A stretch of DNA of 64,000 nt from Pseudomonas sp. C1C7 (lineage in GTDB: Bacteria; Pseudomonadota; Gammaproteobacteria; Pseudomonadales; Pseudomonadaceae): NCBI RefSeq assembly GCF_013359595.1, contig NZ_JABFMP010000012.1, positions 105,489-169,488 of the forward strand. Reading direction: 5' to 3'. Position numbers and translations under genes: made by a program. Every line of letters starts with the position of its first letter. Position 1 is the stretch's first letter. Of the stretch, positions 54,418-64,000 are shown piece by piece. A model generated the notes under the pieces. That model had not been told where the DNA came from and did not search any database. It worked only from the letters and a program-made list of their open reading frames with translations.

Positions 54418-55491
54418 TCAATGCTCCCGGCTTTCGAAGTCGATGCGCGGATCGACGAAGGTGTAGGTGAGGTCGCCGATCAGTTTCACCACCAGACCCA
54501 GCAGGGTGAAGATGAACAGCGTGCCGAAGACCACCGGATAATCGCGGTTGATCGCCGCTTCGAAACTCATCAGGCCGAGGCCGTCGAGGGAAAAAATCAC
54601 CTCCACCAGCAAGGATCCGGTGAAGAAGATGCCGATGAAGGCCGAGGGGAAACCGGCGATCACCAGCAGCATGGCGTTGCGGAACACGTGGCCGTAGAGC
54701 ACGCGGTTTCGGGTCAGGCCCTTGGCCTTGGCGGTGACCACGTACTGTTTGTTGATTTCGTCGAGAAAGCTGTTTTTGGTCAGCAGGGTCATGGTCGCGA
54801 AGTTGCCGATCACCAGGGCGGTCACCGGCAGCGCCAGGTGCCAGAAGTAATCGAGCACCTTGCCGCCCATGCTCAGCTCATCGAAGTTGTTGGATGTCAG
54901 CCCGCGCAACGGGAACCAGTCCAGGTAGCTGCCGCCGGCGAACACCACGATCAGCAGGATGGCGAACAGGAACGCCGGGATTGCATAGCCGACGATGATC
55001 GCCGAGCTGGTCCAGACGTCGAAGTGACTGCCATGTCGCGTGGCCTTGGCGATGCCCAGCGGGATCGACACCAGGTACATGATCAGGGTGCTCCACAGGC
55101 CGAGGGAGATCGACACCGGCATCTTTTCCTTGATCAGGTCGATGACCTTGGCGTCGCGGAAAAAGCTGTCGCCGAACTCCAGCGAGGCGTAGTTCTTGAC
55201 CATGATCCACAAGCGTTCCGGCGCCGATTTGTCGAAGCCGTACATGTGTTCGATTTCCTTGATCAGCGCCGGGTCCAGGCCCTGGGCGCCGCGATAGGCT
55301 GAGCCGGCCACCGACACTTCCGCGCCGCCGCCGGCGATGCGGCTGGTGGCGCCTTCGAAACCTTCGAGCTTGGCGATCATCTGTTCCACCGGTCCACCGG
55401 GCGCGGCCTGGATGATTACGAAGTTGATCAGCAGGATGCCGAACAGGGTCGGGATGATCAGCAGCAGTCGCCGAAAAATATACGCCAGCAT
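54418..55491 (-). CDS. yejB: ABC peptide transporter permease YejB/NppB
   Basis: A 357-aa permease with an N-terminal segment ([22 protein letters not shown] in parts), five further membrane segments and the EAA loop [23 protein letters not shown] (in parts). The periplasmic insertion is typical of YejB. It starts 4 bp after the upstream binding-protein gene. Orthologous position: PA1809. Confidence 0.93.
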   Translation of the reverse strand: MLAYIFRRLLLIIPTLFGILLINFVIIQAAPGGPVEQMIAKLEGFEGATSRIAGGGAEVSVAGSAYRGAQGLDPALIKEIEHMYGFDKSAPERLWIMVKNYASLEFGDSFFRDAKVIDLIKEKMPVSISLGLWSTLIMYLVSIPLGIAKATRHGSHFDVWTSSAIIVGYAIPAFLFAILLIVVFAGGSYLDWFPLRGLTSNNFDELSMGGKVLDYFWHLALPVTALVIGNFATMTLLTKNSFLDEINKQYVVTAKAKGLTRNRVLYGHVFRNAMLLVIAGFPSAFIGIFFTGSLLVEVIFSLDGLGLMSFEAAINRDYPVVFGTLFIFTLLGLVVKLIGDLTYTFVDPRIDFESREH

Positions 55492-55495
55492 CTGA

Positions 55496-57337
55496 TTACT
55501 CCGTGCCCGCAGGGTCGGCCTGCAGTTTGGTTTCGATCTCTATCGCCGGCTTGGCATCGGGCTTGACCCACCAGGTGGCGGTGCCGATGTCGTATTTAGG
55601 CGAGACCTTCGGATGACCGATGTGGTTCCAGTAGGCCACGCGCCAGGTCTTGATGTGCCAGTTAGGGATCACGTAATAGCCCCATTGCAGCACGCGGTCC
55701 AGTGCGCGGGCGTGGGCCACCAGGCTTTTGCGCGAGTCAGAGTTGATCAGTTGCTCGACCAGCTGGTCCACCACCGGATCCTTGAGGCCCATGGAGTTGC
55801 GGCTGCCGGGTTTGTCGGCGGCCGCGGTCATCCAGAATTCGCGCTGTTCGTTACCCGGCGAGTTGGACTGCGGGAAGCTGCCGACGATCATGTCGAAGTC
55901 CCGGGAACGCACGCGGTTGACGTACTGCGAGACGTCGACCCGACGGATCACCAGGTCGATGCCCAGGTCGCTCAAGTTGCGCTTGAACGGCAGCAGCACC
56001 CGTTCGAATTCGGTCTGCGCCAGCAGGAACTCGATGACCACCGGTTTGCCGGTGGCATCGACCATCTTGTCGTCGACGATGCGCCAGCCGGCCTCTTGCA
56101 GCAACTGATAGGCCTTGCGCTGCTGGGTGCGGATCATGCCGCTGCCGTCGGTGACCGGGTTCTCGAAGGCTTCGGTGAAGACCTGCTCGGGAATCTTGCC
56201 GCGAAATGGCTCGAGGATCGCCAGCTGGTCGGCGTCCGGCAGGCCGGTGGCAGCCATTTCCGAGTTCTCGAAGTAACTGCGGGTGCGCGCGTAGGCGCTG
56301 TTGAACAGTTGCTTGTTGGTCCACTCGAAATCCAGCAACAGCGTCAGCGCCTGGCGTACCCGCACGTCCTGGAACACTGGACGACGCAGGTTGAACACGA
56401 AGCCCTGCATGCCGGTAGGGTTGCCGTTGGGGATCTGTTCCTTGATCAGTCGGCCCTCGGTGACGGCCGGGATGTTGTAGGCGTTGGCCCAGTTCTTCGC
56501 GGTCATCTCCAGCCAGTAATCGAACTGCCCGGCCTTGAGACCTTCCAGGGCCACGGTGTTGTCGCGGTAGTAGTCGGTGAGCATCACATCGAAGTTGTAG
56601 AAACCACGGTTGACCGCCAGGTCCTTGCCCCAATAGTCCTTGACCCGCTCATAGCGCACCGAGCGCCCGGCCTTGACCTCGCTGACCTTGTACGGCCCGC
56701 TGCCCAGCGGCATTTCCAGGTTGCCTTTGTTGAAGTCGCGGTTCTCCCACCAGTGCTTGGGCAGTACCGGCAACTGGCCGAGGATCAGCGGCAGCTCGCG
56801 GTTGTTGCTGTGCTTGAACTTGAACAGCACCGTCAGCGGATCTTCGGCGACCACGTCGGCGACGTCGGCGTAGTAGCCGCGGTACATCGGGGCGCCGTCC
56901 TTCATCAGGGTCTGGAAGCTGAACACCACGTCTTCGGCGCGCACCGGATGGCCGTCATGAAAGCGCGCTTCGGGGCGCAGATAGAAACGCACCCAATCGT
57001 TGTTCGGCGCCTTTTCGATCTTGCCGGCGATCAGGCCGTATTCGGTGAAGGGCTCGTCCAGGCCCTGCTTGGCCAGGGTGTCGTAGATCAGGTCGATATT
57101 GTTGGCCGACACACCCTTGCTGATGAAGGGGTTGAGGCTGTCGAAACCACCAAAGCCGGCCTCGCGGAAGATCCCGCCCTTGGGCGCGTCGGGGTTGACG
57201 TAATCGAAGTGCTTGAAGTCCGCCGGGTATTTGGGCGGCTCGTTGTACAGGGTCAGGGCATGTTGCGGCGCGGCTGCGGCCACGCCTGCGAATAACAGGA
57301 CGCTGGCCTGCAGGAGCAGGGCGCTGATGGGTCTCAT
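55496..57337 (-). CDS. Extracellular solute-binding protein (YejA/NppA-type), second copy
   Basis: A 613-aa periplasmic peptide-binding protein (SBP family 5) with a Sec signal peptide (ending AAAAPQ at about 23). The YejA pattern continues: [12 protein letters not shown] near residue 44, FDSLNPF near 66, and [21 protein letters not shown] near 135 (in parts). It overlaps the preceding binding-protein gene as ATGA. The frame opens upstream to 58015 but that part overlaps the other gene. Position equals PA1810 (nppA2). It likely delivers peptides or peptidyl-nucleoside compounds to YejBEF. Confidence 0.93.
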   Translation of the reverse strand: MRPISALLLQASVLLFAGVAAAAPQHALTLYNEPPKYPADFKHFDYVNPDAPKGGIFREAGFGGFDSLNPFISKGVSANNIDLIYDTLAKQGLDEPFTEYGLIAGKIEKAPNNDWVRFYLRPEARFHDGHPVRAEDVVFSFQTLMKDGAPMYRGYYADVADVVAEDPLTVLFKFKHSNNRELPLILGQLPVLPKHWWENRDFNKGNLEMPLGSGPYKVSEVKAGRSVRYERVKDYWGKDLAVNRGFYNFDVMLTDYYRDNTVALEGLKAGQFDYWLEMTAKNWANAYNIPAVTEGRLIKEQIPNGNPTGMQGFVFNLRRPVFQDVRVRQALTLLLDFEWTNKQLFNSAYARTRSYFENSEMAATGLPDADQLAILEPFRGKIPEQVFTEAFENPVTDGSGMIRTQQRKAYQLLQEAGWRIVDDKMVDATGKPVVIEFLLAQTEFERVLLPFKRNLSDLGIDLVIRRVDVSQYVNRVRSRDFDMIVGSFPQSNSPGNEQREFWMTAAADKPGSRNSMGLKDPVVDQLVEQLINSDSRKSLVAHARALDRVLQWGYYVIPNWHIKTWRVAYWNHIGHPKVSPKYDIGTATWWVKPDAKPAIEIETKLQADPAGTE

Positions 57338-59166
57338 CGATCTTTCTCCGAAGATTTCAGCCACCAGGCACTCAATCCCAGGGTGTAGGGCGGCGTGGTG
57401 ACAAAGGCCAGCCGGTTGCGGTAGGCCAGGCGGTGATAATTGAGGTACCAGTTGGGAATGATGTAATGCTGCCAGAGCAGCACCCGGTCCAGCGCCTTGC
57501 CGGCGGCGACCTGATCGTCGCGCGTCCTGGCGGCCAGCAGTTGATCGAGCAGTTGATCGACAATCGGATTGGCGATGCCTGCGTAGTTTTTGCTGCCCTT
57601 GACTGCGGCCTGACTGGAGTGAAAGTACTGCCACTGTTCCAGGCCGGGGCTGAGGGTCTGGTTCAGGGTCATCAGAATCATGTCGAAATCGAATTGGTCG
57701 AGGCGCTGCTTGTACTGGGCGCGATCCACCGTGCGCAGACGCGCATCGATGCCGATGCTGGCGAGGTTCTCGACGTAGGGCTGGAGGATGCGCTCCAGGT
57801 TCGGATTGACCAGCAGGATCTCCAGGCGCAGCGGTTGTCCGGCCGCGTTCTGCAGGCGCTGGCCGTTGAGCTTCCAGCCGGCTTCCGCGAGCAGGCCCAG
57901 CGCCTTGCGCAGGGTTTCCCGGGGAATGCCGCGACCCTGGGTTTGCGGCAGGTTGAACGGCTCGGTGAACAACTTGGCGGGCAACTGTTCGCGATAGGGC
58001 TTGAGCAGCAGCCATTCATGACCGACCGGCAGGCCGCTGGCGGAGAATTCGCTGTTGGGGTAGTAGCTGGTGGCGCGTTTGTAGGCACCGCTGAACAGCG
58101 TGCGGTTGGTCCACTCGAAGTCGAACATCAGGCCCAGGGCTTCGCGCACCTTGATGTCAGCGAAGGTCGGGCGGCGGCTGTTCATGAACAGGCCCTGGGT
58201 CTGGGTCGGGATCTGGTGCGGGATCTGCGCCTTGATCACCTCGCCGCGACGAATCGCCGGGAAGCCGTAGCCGGTGTCCCAGTTCTTCGCCTGGTGTTCG
58301 ATATAGATGTCGAACTCGCCGGCCTTGAACGCTTCGAACGCCACATCGCTGTCGCGGTAGAACTCGACTTCCATGCGGTCGAAGTTGTACTTGCCGCGAT
58401 TGACCGGCAAGTCCTTGCCCCAGTAATCCTTGACCCGCTCAAAGACGATCTGCCGGCCCGGGGTGACCGAGGTGATGCGGTATGGCCCGCTGCCCAGTGG
58501 CGGCTCGAAGGTGGTGGCCTTGAAGTCGCGATCTTTCCAATAGTGCTGCGGCAATACCGGCAGCTCGCCCAGGCGCAGGATCAGCAACGGATTGCCGGAA
58601 CGCTTGAACACGAAGCGAATGCGCTGCGGATTGAGAATGTCCACCCGCTGCACTTCCTGCAGGTTGGTGCGGTACAGCGGATGGCCTTCCTTGAGGAGCA
58701 GGCGGTAGGAGAAAGCCACGTCATAGGCGGTGATCGGCGTGCCGTCGTGGAACCGTGCTTCGGGCCGCAGGTTGAACACCACCCAGCTGCGGTCCTCGCT
58801 GTACTCCACCGATTGGGCGATCAGGCCGTAGCTGGAGGTCGGTTCATCGCCGGATGGCGCGTACTGGCCGGTGCCGACCATCAGCGGCTCGTTCAGCTCG
58901 TTGATGCCGTATTGCAGGAAATTCGGTGTGGTGACCGGGCTGGTGCCCTTGAAGGTGTAGGGATTGAGCGTATCGAAGGTGCCAAACGCCATCACCCGCA
59001 ACGTGCCGCCCTTGGGCGCTTGCGGGTTGACCCAGTCGAAGTGGGTAAATCTGGCCGGGTACTTGAGCACGCCGAACTGCGCATAACCATGGCTTTCGCT
59101 GATCGTCGCGCTTGCGGTGGAGCTCAAGGCCAGGCTGATCAGGAGCGGGAGGAGGGCACGCTTCAA
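57334..59166 (-). CDS. Extracellular solute-binding protein (YejA/NppA-type), first copy
   Basis: A 610-aa periplasmic binding protein with a signal peptide (ending SSTASAT near residue 21) and the same architecture as the next gene: [42 protein letters not shown] (in parts). The two are clearly paralogous but well diverged, so they probably differ in ligand. It is the first gene of the importer operon; its promoter lies between here and the REPIN. Position equals PA1811 (nppA1). Confidence 0.92.
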   Translation of the reverse strand: MKRALLPLLISLALSSTASATISESHGYAQFGVLKYPARFTHFDWVNPQAPKGGTLRVMAFGTFDTLNPYTFKGTSPVTTPNFLQYGINELNEPLMVGTGQYAPSGDEPTSSYGLIAQSVEYSEDRSWVVFNLRPEARFHDGTPITAYDVAFSYRLLLKEGHPLYRTNLQEVQRVDILNPQRIRFVFKRSGNPLLILRLGELPVLPQHYWKDRDFKATTFEPPLGSGPYRITSVTPGRQIVFERVKDYWGKDLPVNRGKYNFDRMEVEFYRDSDVAFEAFKAGEFDIYIEHQAKNWDTGYGFPAIRRGEVIKAQIPHQIPTQTQGLFMNSRRPTFADIKVREALGLMFDFEWTNRTLFSGAYKRATSYYPNSEFSASGLPVGHEWLLLKPYREQLPAKLFTEPFNLPQTQGRGIPRETLRKALGLLAEAGWKLNGQRLQNAAGQPLRLEILLVNPNLERILQPYVENLASIGIDARLRTVDRAQYKQRLDQFDFDMILMTLNQTLSPGLEQWQYFHSSQAAVKGSKNYAGIANPIVDQLLDQLLAARTRDDQVAAGKALDRVLLWQHYIIPNWYLNYHRLAYRNRLAFVTTPPYTLGLSAWWLKSSEKDR

Positions 59167-59270
59167 GTATGGAATCCGATCCAGGCGGCTTGGGCTTTGT
59201 GGGCCGTACAGTAACAGCTTGTATGGACAGGAAAAAGCCGGTGCCGGAAAGGAGGTGCAGGTGTGAAAAA

Positions 59271-59344
59271 AGATCGCAGCCTTCGGCAGCTCCTACATAG
59301 GAATGCGTTCCCCTGTAGGAGCTGCCGAAGGCTGCGATCTTTCA
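59271..59344. repeat. REPIN (family B)
   Basis: AAAGATCGCAGCCTTCGGCA... and the perfect reverse complement ending at 59344 around a 16-bp core, between mltD and the importer operon on the same strand. Confidence 0.85.
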
Positions 59345-59348
59345 GGCT

Positions 59349-60797
59349 TTAATGCGGGTTCGAAACCGTCAGCATCTGCCCCGGCTTGAGCGCCTGGCCG
59401 ACACGTGGATTCCAGCGCTTGAGGTGCTGCATCTCGACGTTGAAACGCTTGGCCACGATGTACAGCGAGTCGCCTTGCTGGACCTTGTACTTGGCTTGCG
59501 GCTTCTTGGCTTCAGCCTTGGTCTTGCTGTTGGCTGCGACCACGGTGTTGATGCGCCCGGAGCTGCGTTTGCTGGTGTCTTGCAGGACCAATGTCTGACC
59601 GGGCTTGAGATTCTTCCCGCTCAGCTTGTTCCAGCGTTGCAGATCCTTGACGTCGACGTTGTTGGCCTTGGCAATGGAGCCCAGGTTGTCGCCGCGCTTG
59701 ACCCGGTAGTTGCGCTTGGCACTCGCTACCTGGGTATCGCCGGAACCGTCGAACACCGGCTTGAGCGGCTTCTTGCTGATCAGCTCTTCAGGCCGCATGG
59801 TCTGCAGGCTGGTGGTCAGCAGTTGCGCCTTGGACGTCGGCACCAGCAGGTGCTGGGGACCGTCGATGGTGGTGCGCTGCTTGAAGGCCGGGTTGAGCTG
59901 GAACAGTTCGTCTTCGTCGATGTTGGCCACCGCGGCAACCTTGGACAGGTCCATGCGCTGGTTGATCTCGACGACCTTGAAATACGGTTCGTTGGCGATC
60001 GGGTTGAGGTTCACGCCGTAGGCTTCGGGCGCCAGTACCACTTGCGACAGTGCCAGCAGCTTGGGCACATAGGCCTGGGTCTCGGCAGGCAGCGGCAGGT
60101 TCCAGTAATCGGTTGGCAGGCCGAGCTTTTCATTGCGTTCGATGGCGCGGCTGACGGTGCCTTCACCGGCGTTGTAGGCGGCCAGGGCCAGCAGCCAGTC
60201 ACCGTTGAACATGTCGTGCAGGCGGGTCAGGTAGTCCATCGCCGCGGTGGTCGAGGCGGTGATGTCGCGACGGCCATCGTAGAAGCGGGTCTGGCGCAGG
60301 TTGAAGTAACGCCCGGTGGAAGGAATGAATTGCCACAGGCCAACCGCATCGGCCCGGGAATAGGCCATCGGGTTGTAGGCGCTTTCAATCACTGGCAGCA
60401 GGGCCAGTTCCAACGGCATGTTGCGCTCTTCAAGGCGTTCGACGATGTAATGGATGTAGAGACTGCCGCGTTCGCCGGCGTTCTCGAGGAAAGAAGGATT
60501 GCTGGCGAACCACAGGCGCTGCTGCTCGATGCGCGGGTTGACACCCAGGCCGTCCTGCAGCTGGAAGCCCTGGCGCATGCGCTCCCAGACGTCCTGCGGA
60601 ATCTGCGGGCTCGGCTTTTCGCTGAGCCATACGGGCTTCTGCTTGGCGCGCGCGGCAATATTCGGAGTGTGCGTCGCGTCGGTCTGCGGCGCATGGCTGG
60701 AACAGCCCGCCAAGGTCGCGGACACAGCCACCGCAATGGCTTGCGCCAGGCGGGTTAAAGCGTCCGAACTGATGGCATTTCGAATGGATGACGACAT
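59349..60797 (-). CDS. mltD: Membrane-bound lytic murein transglycosylase D
   Basis: A 482-aa lipoprotein. The lipobox LAGC has Cys32. The transglycosylase domain has catalytic Glu138 (LLPVIESAYNP) and GLWQFIPSTGRYF. Two LysM repeats bind peptidoglycan at about 362-407 and 436-479. It cleaves the glycan chain of murein to the 1,6-anhydro form from the outer membrane. ATG 60797 was preferred over 60821 for the shorter signal region, but either gives the lipobox. Position equals PA1812. Confidence 0.95.
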   Translation of the reverse strand: MSSSIRNAISSDALTRLAQAIAVAVSATLAGCSSHAPQTDATHTPNIAARAKQKPVWLSEKPSPQIPQDVWERMRQGFQLQDGLGVNPRIEQQRLWFASNPSFLENAGERGSLYIHYIVERLEERNMPLELALLPVIESAYNPMAYSRADAVGLWQFIPSTGRYFNLRQTRFYDGRRDITASTTAAMDYLTRLHDMFNGDWLLALAAYNAGEGTVSRAIERNEKLGLPTDYWNLPLPAETQAYVPKLLALSQVVLAPEAYGVNLNPIANEPYFKVVEINQRMDLSKVAAVANIDEDELFQLNPAFKQRTTIDGPQHLLVPTSKAQLLTTSLQTMRPEELISKKPLKPVFDGSGDTQVASAKRNYRVKRGDNLGSIAKANNVDVKDLQRWNKLSGKNLKPGQTLVLQDTSKRSSGRINTVVAANSKTKAEAKKPQAKYKVQQGDSLYIVAKRFNVEMQHLKRWNPRVGQALKPGQMLTVSNPH

Positions 60798-60896
60798 TGG
60801 CTGAACGTTAGTTCCGGGCAAAAATGTCGGGCGATTCTAGAAAGCAGACCCCCTGCGGTCAACCATTCGAGGTTTTCGTACCATCGTACAAGCTGT

Positions 60897-61664
60897 TCAG
60901 AACTTGTCTTTCCACGCTCTCAGAGACGCAAAAACCATATCGGGCCGAGAGTTATCGGTGCCGGTCCGTTCGTCCGCTTTTTCTTTAACGGATGTTTCAG
61001 TGGTACGTAAAAACGGGTTTGTACGCTTCTCCAGGGCGATGCTCGACGGCAGGGTGATGACGCCGGCTTCCCGCTGTCGGGTCACCGTCGCCAGGCGTTC
61101 CAGAGTGTCCGTATTGCCCGGTTCGACCGCGGCGGCAAAGCGCAGATTGCTCAGGGTGTACTCGTGGGTGCAGTACACCTGAGTGTCGTCCGGCAGCGCC
61201 GCCAGGCGCGACAGCGAGGCGTGCATCTGTTGCGGCGTGCCTTCGAACAGGCGCCCGCAACCGGCGGCGAACAGGGTGTCGCCACAGAACAGCAGACCGT
61301 GGTGATAATAGGCGATGTGTCCCAGGGTATGACCGGGCACGGCGATGATCTCGAAGTCATGGCCCAGCACCCGGATGCGATCGTTATCCTTGAGCGCGAT
61401 GTCACGCCCTGGAATGTTTTCGCTGGCCGGACCGTAGACGTTCGCGCCCGTCGCTTTCTTGAGCTGTTCGACGCCGCCGACGTGGTCATGATGATGGTGA
61501 GTGATCAGAATATCGCTGAGCACCCATTCAGGATTCGCCGAAAGCCAGTTCCGTACCGGCGTGGCATCGCCCGGGTCGACCACCGCGCAATGCCGGGTGC
61601 TGTGGTCTTGCAGCAACCAGATGTAATTGTCGGTAAAGGCGGGCAGGGCACTGATCTGTATCAT
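60897..61664 (-). CDS. gloB: Hydroxyacylglutathione hydrolase (glyoxalase II)
   Basis: A 255-aa metallo-beta-lactamase-fold enzyme that hydrolyses S-lactoylglutathione in methylglyoxal detoxification. The metal motif THxHxDH is His56, His58, Asp60 and His61 ([10 protein letters not shown]), with later ligands in [17 protein letters not shown] and CTHEYT. It is divergent from the methyltransferase gene. ATG 61664 gives the family start [10 protein letters not shown]. Position equals PA1813. Confidence 0.95.
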   Translation of the reverse strand: MIQISALPAFTDNYIWLLQDHSTRHCAVVDPGDATPVRNWLSANPEWVLSDILITHHHHDHVGGVEQLKKATGANVYGPASENIPGRDIALKDNDRIRVLGHDFEIIAVPGHTLGHIAYYHHGLLFCGDTLFAAGCGRLFEGTPQQMHASLSRLAALPDDTQVYCTHEYTLSNLRFAAAVEPGNTDTLERLATVTRQREAGVITLPSSIALEKRTNPFLRTTETSVKEKADERTGTDNSRPDMVFASLRAWKDKF

Positions 61665-61729
61665 CGTCGGATTCGCCAAGCGGTAAACAAAGGCGCATCT
61701 TAGAACTTCCTGGCGCGTTGGAGAATGCA

Positions 61730-62488
61730 ATGACCGATAAAGCGTTCGCTCAGGCCGATCCTGACTGGCTGGCGTTGATCAGCGCGGCGCGCGAGTGGCT
61801 GTCCGGACCGCTCGGGCAGTTTTTGCTGGATGAAGAGCGGCGCATGCTCGAAGAGGAGCTGGGGCGGTTCTTCGGTGGCTATCTGGTGCACTACGGACCG
61901 TCGGCCCAGACGCCGCCGTCGGCGCCCCAGGTGCAGCGCAATGTGCGACTGGGCGCGCCGTTGCCCGGCGTGGAAATCGTCTGCGAGGAACAGGCCTGGC
62001 CCTTGAGCGAACATGCCGCCGACGTGGTGGTGTTGCAGCACGGCCTGGATTTCTGCCTGTCGCCCCACGGTTTGCTGCGCGAAGCGGCGAGCAGCGTGCG
62101 GCCCGGCGGGCATCTGCTGATCCTCGGCATCAACCCCTGGAGCAGTTGGGGCCTGCGGCATGTGTTCGCCCATGACGGGTTGCGCAAGGCCCGCTGCATT
62201 TCGCCATCGCGGGTCGCCGACTGGCTGAACCTGCTGGGCTTCGCGCTGGAGAAACGCCGCTTCGGGTGCTATCGTCCGCCGCTTGCTTCGCCTGCCTGGC
62301 AGACCCGCCTGGCTGGCTGGGAACGCATGGCCGGCAACTGGCAGTTGTCCGGTGGCGGCTTCTATTTACTGGTGGCGCGCAAGATCGTGGTAGGCCTGCG
62401 GCCGGTCCGTCAGGAGCGCCGCGAGCCGATGGGCAAACTGATTCCATTGCCGATGGCCAAGGTCAATCGCCGCCGCATCGAACCGTAA
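61730..62488 (+). CDS. SAM-dependent methyltransferase-like protein
   Basis: A 252-aa class I methyltransferase-fold protein of the type found next to rnhA in pseudomonads (PA1814). The first glycine motif of the fold is weak here; the clearest marks are [21 protein letters not shown] (in parts), the [12 protein letters not shown] strand and the following [10 protein letters not shown]. Substrate unknown. ATG 61730 has GGAGA at 5 nt. Confidence 0.82.
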   Translation: MTDKAFAQADPDWLALISAAREWLSGPLGQFLLDEERRMLEEELGRFFGGYLVHYGPSAQTPPSAPQVQRNVRLGAPLPGVEIVCEEQAWPLSEHAADVVVLQHGLDFCLSPHGLLREAASSVRPGGHLLILGINPWSSWGLRHVFAHDGLRKARCISPSRVADWLNLLGFALEKRRFGCYRPPLASPAWQTRLAGWERMAGNWQLSGGGFYLLVARKIVVGLRPVRQERREPMGKLIPLPMAKVNRRRIEP

Positions 62489-62581
62489 TACCTTCTTCTA
62501 TATACCGGCCGGGGCTGCCCCCGGTCTCGGGCGTTGTCGATCAGCGATCGGCAAGCCAGCGTGTTTTCTGGATGGATTGGC

Positions 62582-63025
62582 ATGAGCGATAGCGTAGAAC
62601 TGTTCACCGATGGCGCCTGCAAGGGCAATCCCGGCCCTGGCGGCTGGGGCGCATTGCTGGTGTACAAGGGTGTTGAAAAGGAACTGTGGGGCGGTGAGGC
62701 CAACACCACCAACAATCGCATGGAGCTGATGGGCGCGATCCGCGGCCTGGAAGAACTCAAGCGGCCCTGCGACGTGCTGCTGGTGACCGACTCGCAGTAC
62801 GTGATGAAAGGCATCAACGAGTGGATGGCCAACTGGAAAAAACGCGGCTGGAAGACGGCGGCGAAAGAACCGGTGAAAAATGCCGACCTGTGGAAGATGC
62901 TCGATGAACAGGTCAGCCGCCACAACGTCACCTGGAAGTGGGTGCGCGGGCATATTGGCCATCATGGCAACGAACGGGCGGACCAGTTGGCCAACCGTGG
63001 TGTGGATGAAGTCCGCGGGCTGTAA
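62582..63025 (+). CDS. rnhA: Ribonuclease HI
   Basis: A 147-aa endonuclease that cuts the RNA of RNA-DNA hybrids. All catalytic residues are at E. coli numbering: Asp10 ([17 protein letters not shown]), Glu48 (NNRMELMGA), Asp70 (VTDSQYV) and Asp134 (NERADQLA). The basic protrusion (WKKRGWKT) is present. ATG 62582 gives the family N-terminus. Position equals PA1815; dnaQ follows after a REPIN. Confidence 0.96.
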   Translation: MSDSVELFTDGACKGNPGPGGWGALLVYKGVEKELWGGEANTTNNRMELMGAIRGLEELKRPCDVLLVTDSQYVMKGINEWMANWKKRGWKTAAKEPVKNADLWKMLDEQVSRHNVTWKWVRGHIGHHGNERADQLANRGVDEVRGL

Positions 63026-63033
63026 AACACCTC

Positions 63034-63113
63034 TGCAGGAGCTGCCGAAGGCTGCGATCTTTTGATCTTGCTTTTTTAGAATCAAAAGATCGCAGCCTTC
63101 GCCAGCTCCTGCA
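63034..63113. repeat. REPIN (family B)
   Basis: TGCAGGAGCTGCCGAAGGCT... with the near-perfect reverse complement ending CAGCTCCTGCA at 63113 around a T-rich core, in the rnhA-dnaQ gap. Confidence 0.85.
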
Positions 63114-63175
63114 TTTGGCACCGTGTTAATATCCCCGCCTTTTTGCACGATTGACCGATTGAGAGCTGAGCACTG

Positions 63176-63922
63176 ATGGCCACCAGATCCGTTGTACTCG
63201 ACACCGAAACCACCGGCATGCCGGTGACCGACGGCCACCGGATTATCGAAATCGGTTGTGTCGAGCTGATCGGTCGGCGCCTGACGGGCCGGCATTTTCA
63301 CGTTTACCTGCAACCGGATCGCGAGAGTGATGAAGGCGCCATTGGCGTCCACGGCATCACCAACGAATTCCTGGTGGGCAAGCCGCGTTTCGCCGAGGTG
63401 GCCGAAGAGTTCTTCGAGTTCATCCAGGGCGCACAGCTGATCATCCATAACGCGGCGTTCGACGTTGGCTTCATCAACAACGAATTCGCCCTGATGGGCC
63501 AGCACGATCGTGCGGACATCACCCAGCATTGCAGCATCCTCGACACCCTGCTGATGGCCCGGGAACGTCACCCGGGACAGCGCAACAGCCTCGACGCCCT
63601 GTGCAAACGCTATGGCGTCGACAACTCCGGCCGTGAACTGCACGGCGCCTTGCTCGACTCCGAGATTCTCGCCGACGTTTACCTGACCATGACCGGTGGC
63701 CAGACCAGCCTGTCGCTGGCGGGCAATGCGTCGGACGGTGAGGGTGGGGGTAGCGCGGTCACTGAAATCCGCCGTTTGCCGGCCGGTCGCACGCCGGGGC
63801 GGATCATTCACGCTACCGAGGATGACCTGGCGGCCCATGCGGCGCGGCTGGAAGTGATCAGCAAGTCGGCGGGGGCGCCGGCGTTGTGGCTGCAGTTGGC
63901 CGAGGCGGAAGCTCAGGCGTAA
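63176..63922 (+). CDS. dnaQ: DNA polymerase III epsilon subunit (3'-5' proofreading exonuclease)
   Basis: A 248-aa DEDDh exonuclease. Catalytic residues are Asp9 and Glu11 (VLDTETTG), Asp96 (HNAAFDVGF), His156 and Asp161 (LHGALLDSEILADVY). A C-terminal tail of about 70 residues after the exonuclease domain should contact the alpha subunit. It proofreads replication. Position equals PA1816. Confidence 0.96.
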   Translation: MATRSVVLDTETTGMPVTDGHRIIEIGCVELIGRRLTGRHFHVYLQPDRESDEGAIGVHGITNEFLVGKPRFAEVAEEFFEFIQGAQLIIHNAAFDVGFINNEFALMGQHDRADITQHCSILDTLLMARERHPGQRNSLDALCKRYGVDNSGRELHGALLDSEILADVYLTMTGGQTSLSLAGNASDGEGGGSAVTEIRRLPAGRTPGRIIHATEDDLAAHAARLEVISKSAGAPALWLQLAEAEAQA

Positions 63923-63931
63923 TTGCTCTGG

Positions 63932-64000
63932 AAAAGATCGCAGCCTCGTTGCACTCGACAGCTCCTGCAGAAGATTGCGTACCGTCTGCAGGAGTTGTCG
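63932..64000. repeat. REP family B elements, cut by the window end
   Basis: AAAAGATCGCAGCCTCGTTG... with CAGCTCCTGCAG (to 63970), then a second start CTGCAGGAGTTGTCG at the very end. The unit is incomplete here. Confidence 0.6.

Noticed and set aside
55613..57295. A 560-aa open frame on the + strand
   Set aside because: Antisense to the second YejA-type gene, with low-complexity Val/Gly/His-rich translation.
57433..59214. A 593-aa open frame on the + strand
   Set aside because: Antisense to the first YejA-type gene; long shadows are common at this GC content.

Overview
The window looks like a chromosomal segment of a fluorescent-group Pseudomonas. The GC content is high, and protein sequences and gene order match known Pseudomonas loci: fabI-(ABC peptide importer)-mltD-gloB-methyltransferase-rnhA-dnaQ as in PA1806-PA1816 of P. 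aeruginosa, and ppyR-nnrS as in PA2663-PA2662. The intergenic gaps carry two families of Pseudomonas REP/REPIN palindromes (GGGAGCGAGCCTGCTCGCGA-like and GTAGGAGCTGCCGAAGGCTG-like). No rRNA, tRNA, CRISPR array, transposase or prophage was recognised.

Layout. 1-1296: uronate oxidation (udh, then a sugar-acid lactonase cut by the window edge). 1553-9957: reductive pyrimidine catabolism. A RutR-like TetR regulator faces preA-preT-hydA, and an NCS1 transporter plus an N-carbamoyl-beta-alanine amidohydrolase are divergent. The 530-bp gap between the two arms holds three perfect inverted repeats. 10151-12734: a triple-PAS LuxR regulator, a DUF1652 gene preceded by a possible coupled 15-codon ORF, a small lipoprotein, and a TRIC-family gene cut short inside a REPIN. 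12831-18662: SDR, APH-type phosphotransferase, 2-hydroxyacid dehydrogenase, a tautomerase/TetR pair and an HAAAP amino-acid transporter with a structured leader.

18796-26345: an orphan type VI secretion cargo cassette transcribed as vgrG, DUF4123 adaptor, a 1199-aa MIX/VasX-like effector with a membrane-active C-terminal region, and a DUF6708-like membrane protein that is probably the immunity factor. All junctions overlap. 26548-32302: acnB, a DUF1289 gene, a tandem universal stress protein with a perfect ANR/FNR box at class II spacing, miaE and a GFA-family protein. 32433-44543: secreted trypsin-like protease, LysR regulator, agmatine deiminase, polyamine-binding protein, DNA alkylation repair (AlkA-like glycosylase and Ada), exporters (two LysE, one EamA) with their MocR and AraC regulators, and a PhnB-like VOC protein. 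44810-49618: ppyR-nnrS, behind a sigma-54 promoter with three GT-N7-AC NorR-type sites, then iorA-iorB-cytochrome c, a molybdenum hydroxylase with its own haem electron acceptor. 49692-50801: degenerate GGDEF protein and a VOC protein. 50971-63922: the conserved fabI/npp/mltD/gloB/rnhA/dnaQ block.

The most notable signals are the T6SS cassette with its apparently exchanged C-terminal toxin/immunity module, the three-site NorR/sigma-54 architecture at ppyR-nnrS, the class II ANR promoter, the operator-like palindromes in the pyrimidine cluster, and nested hairpins in the leaders of the amino-acid transporter, iorA and acnB. All function calls come from reading the sequence and family knowledge; no database search was run.
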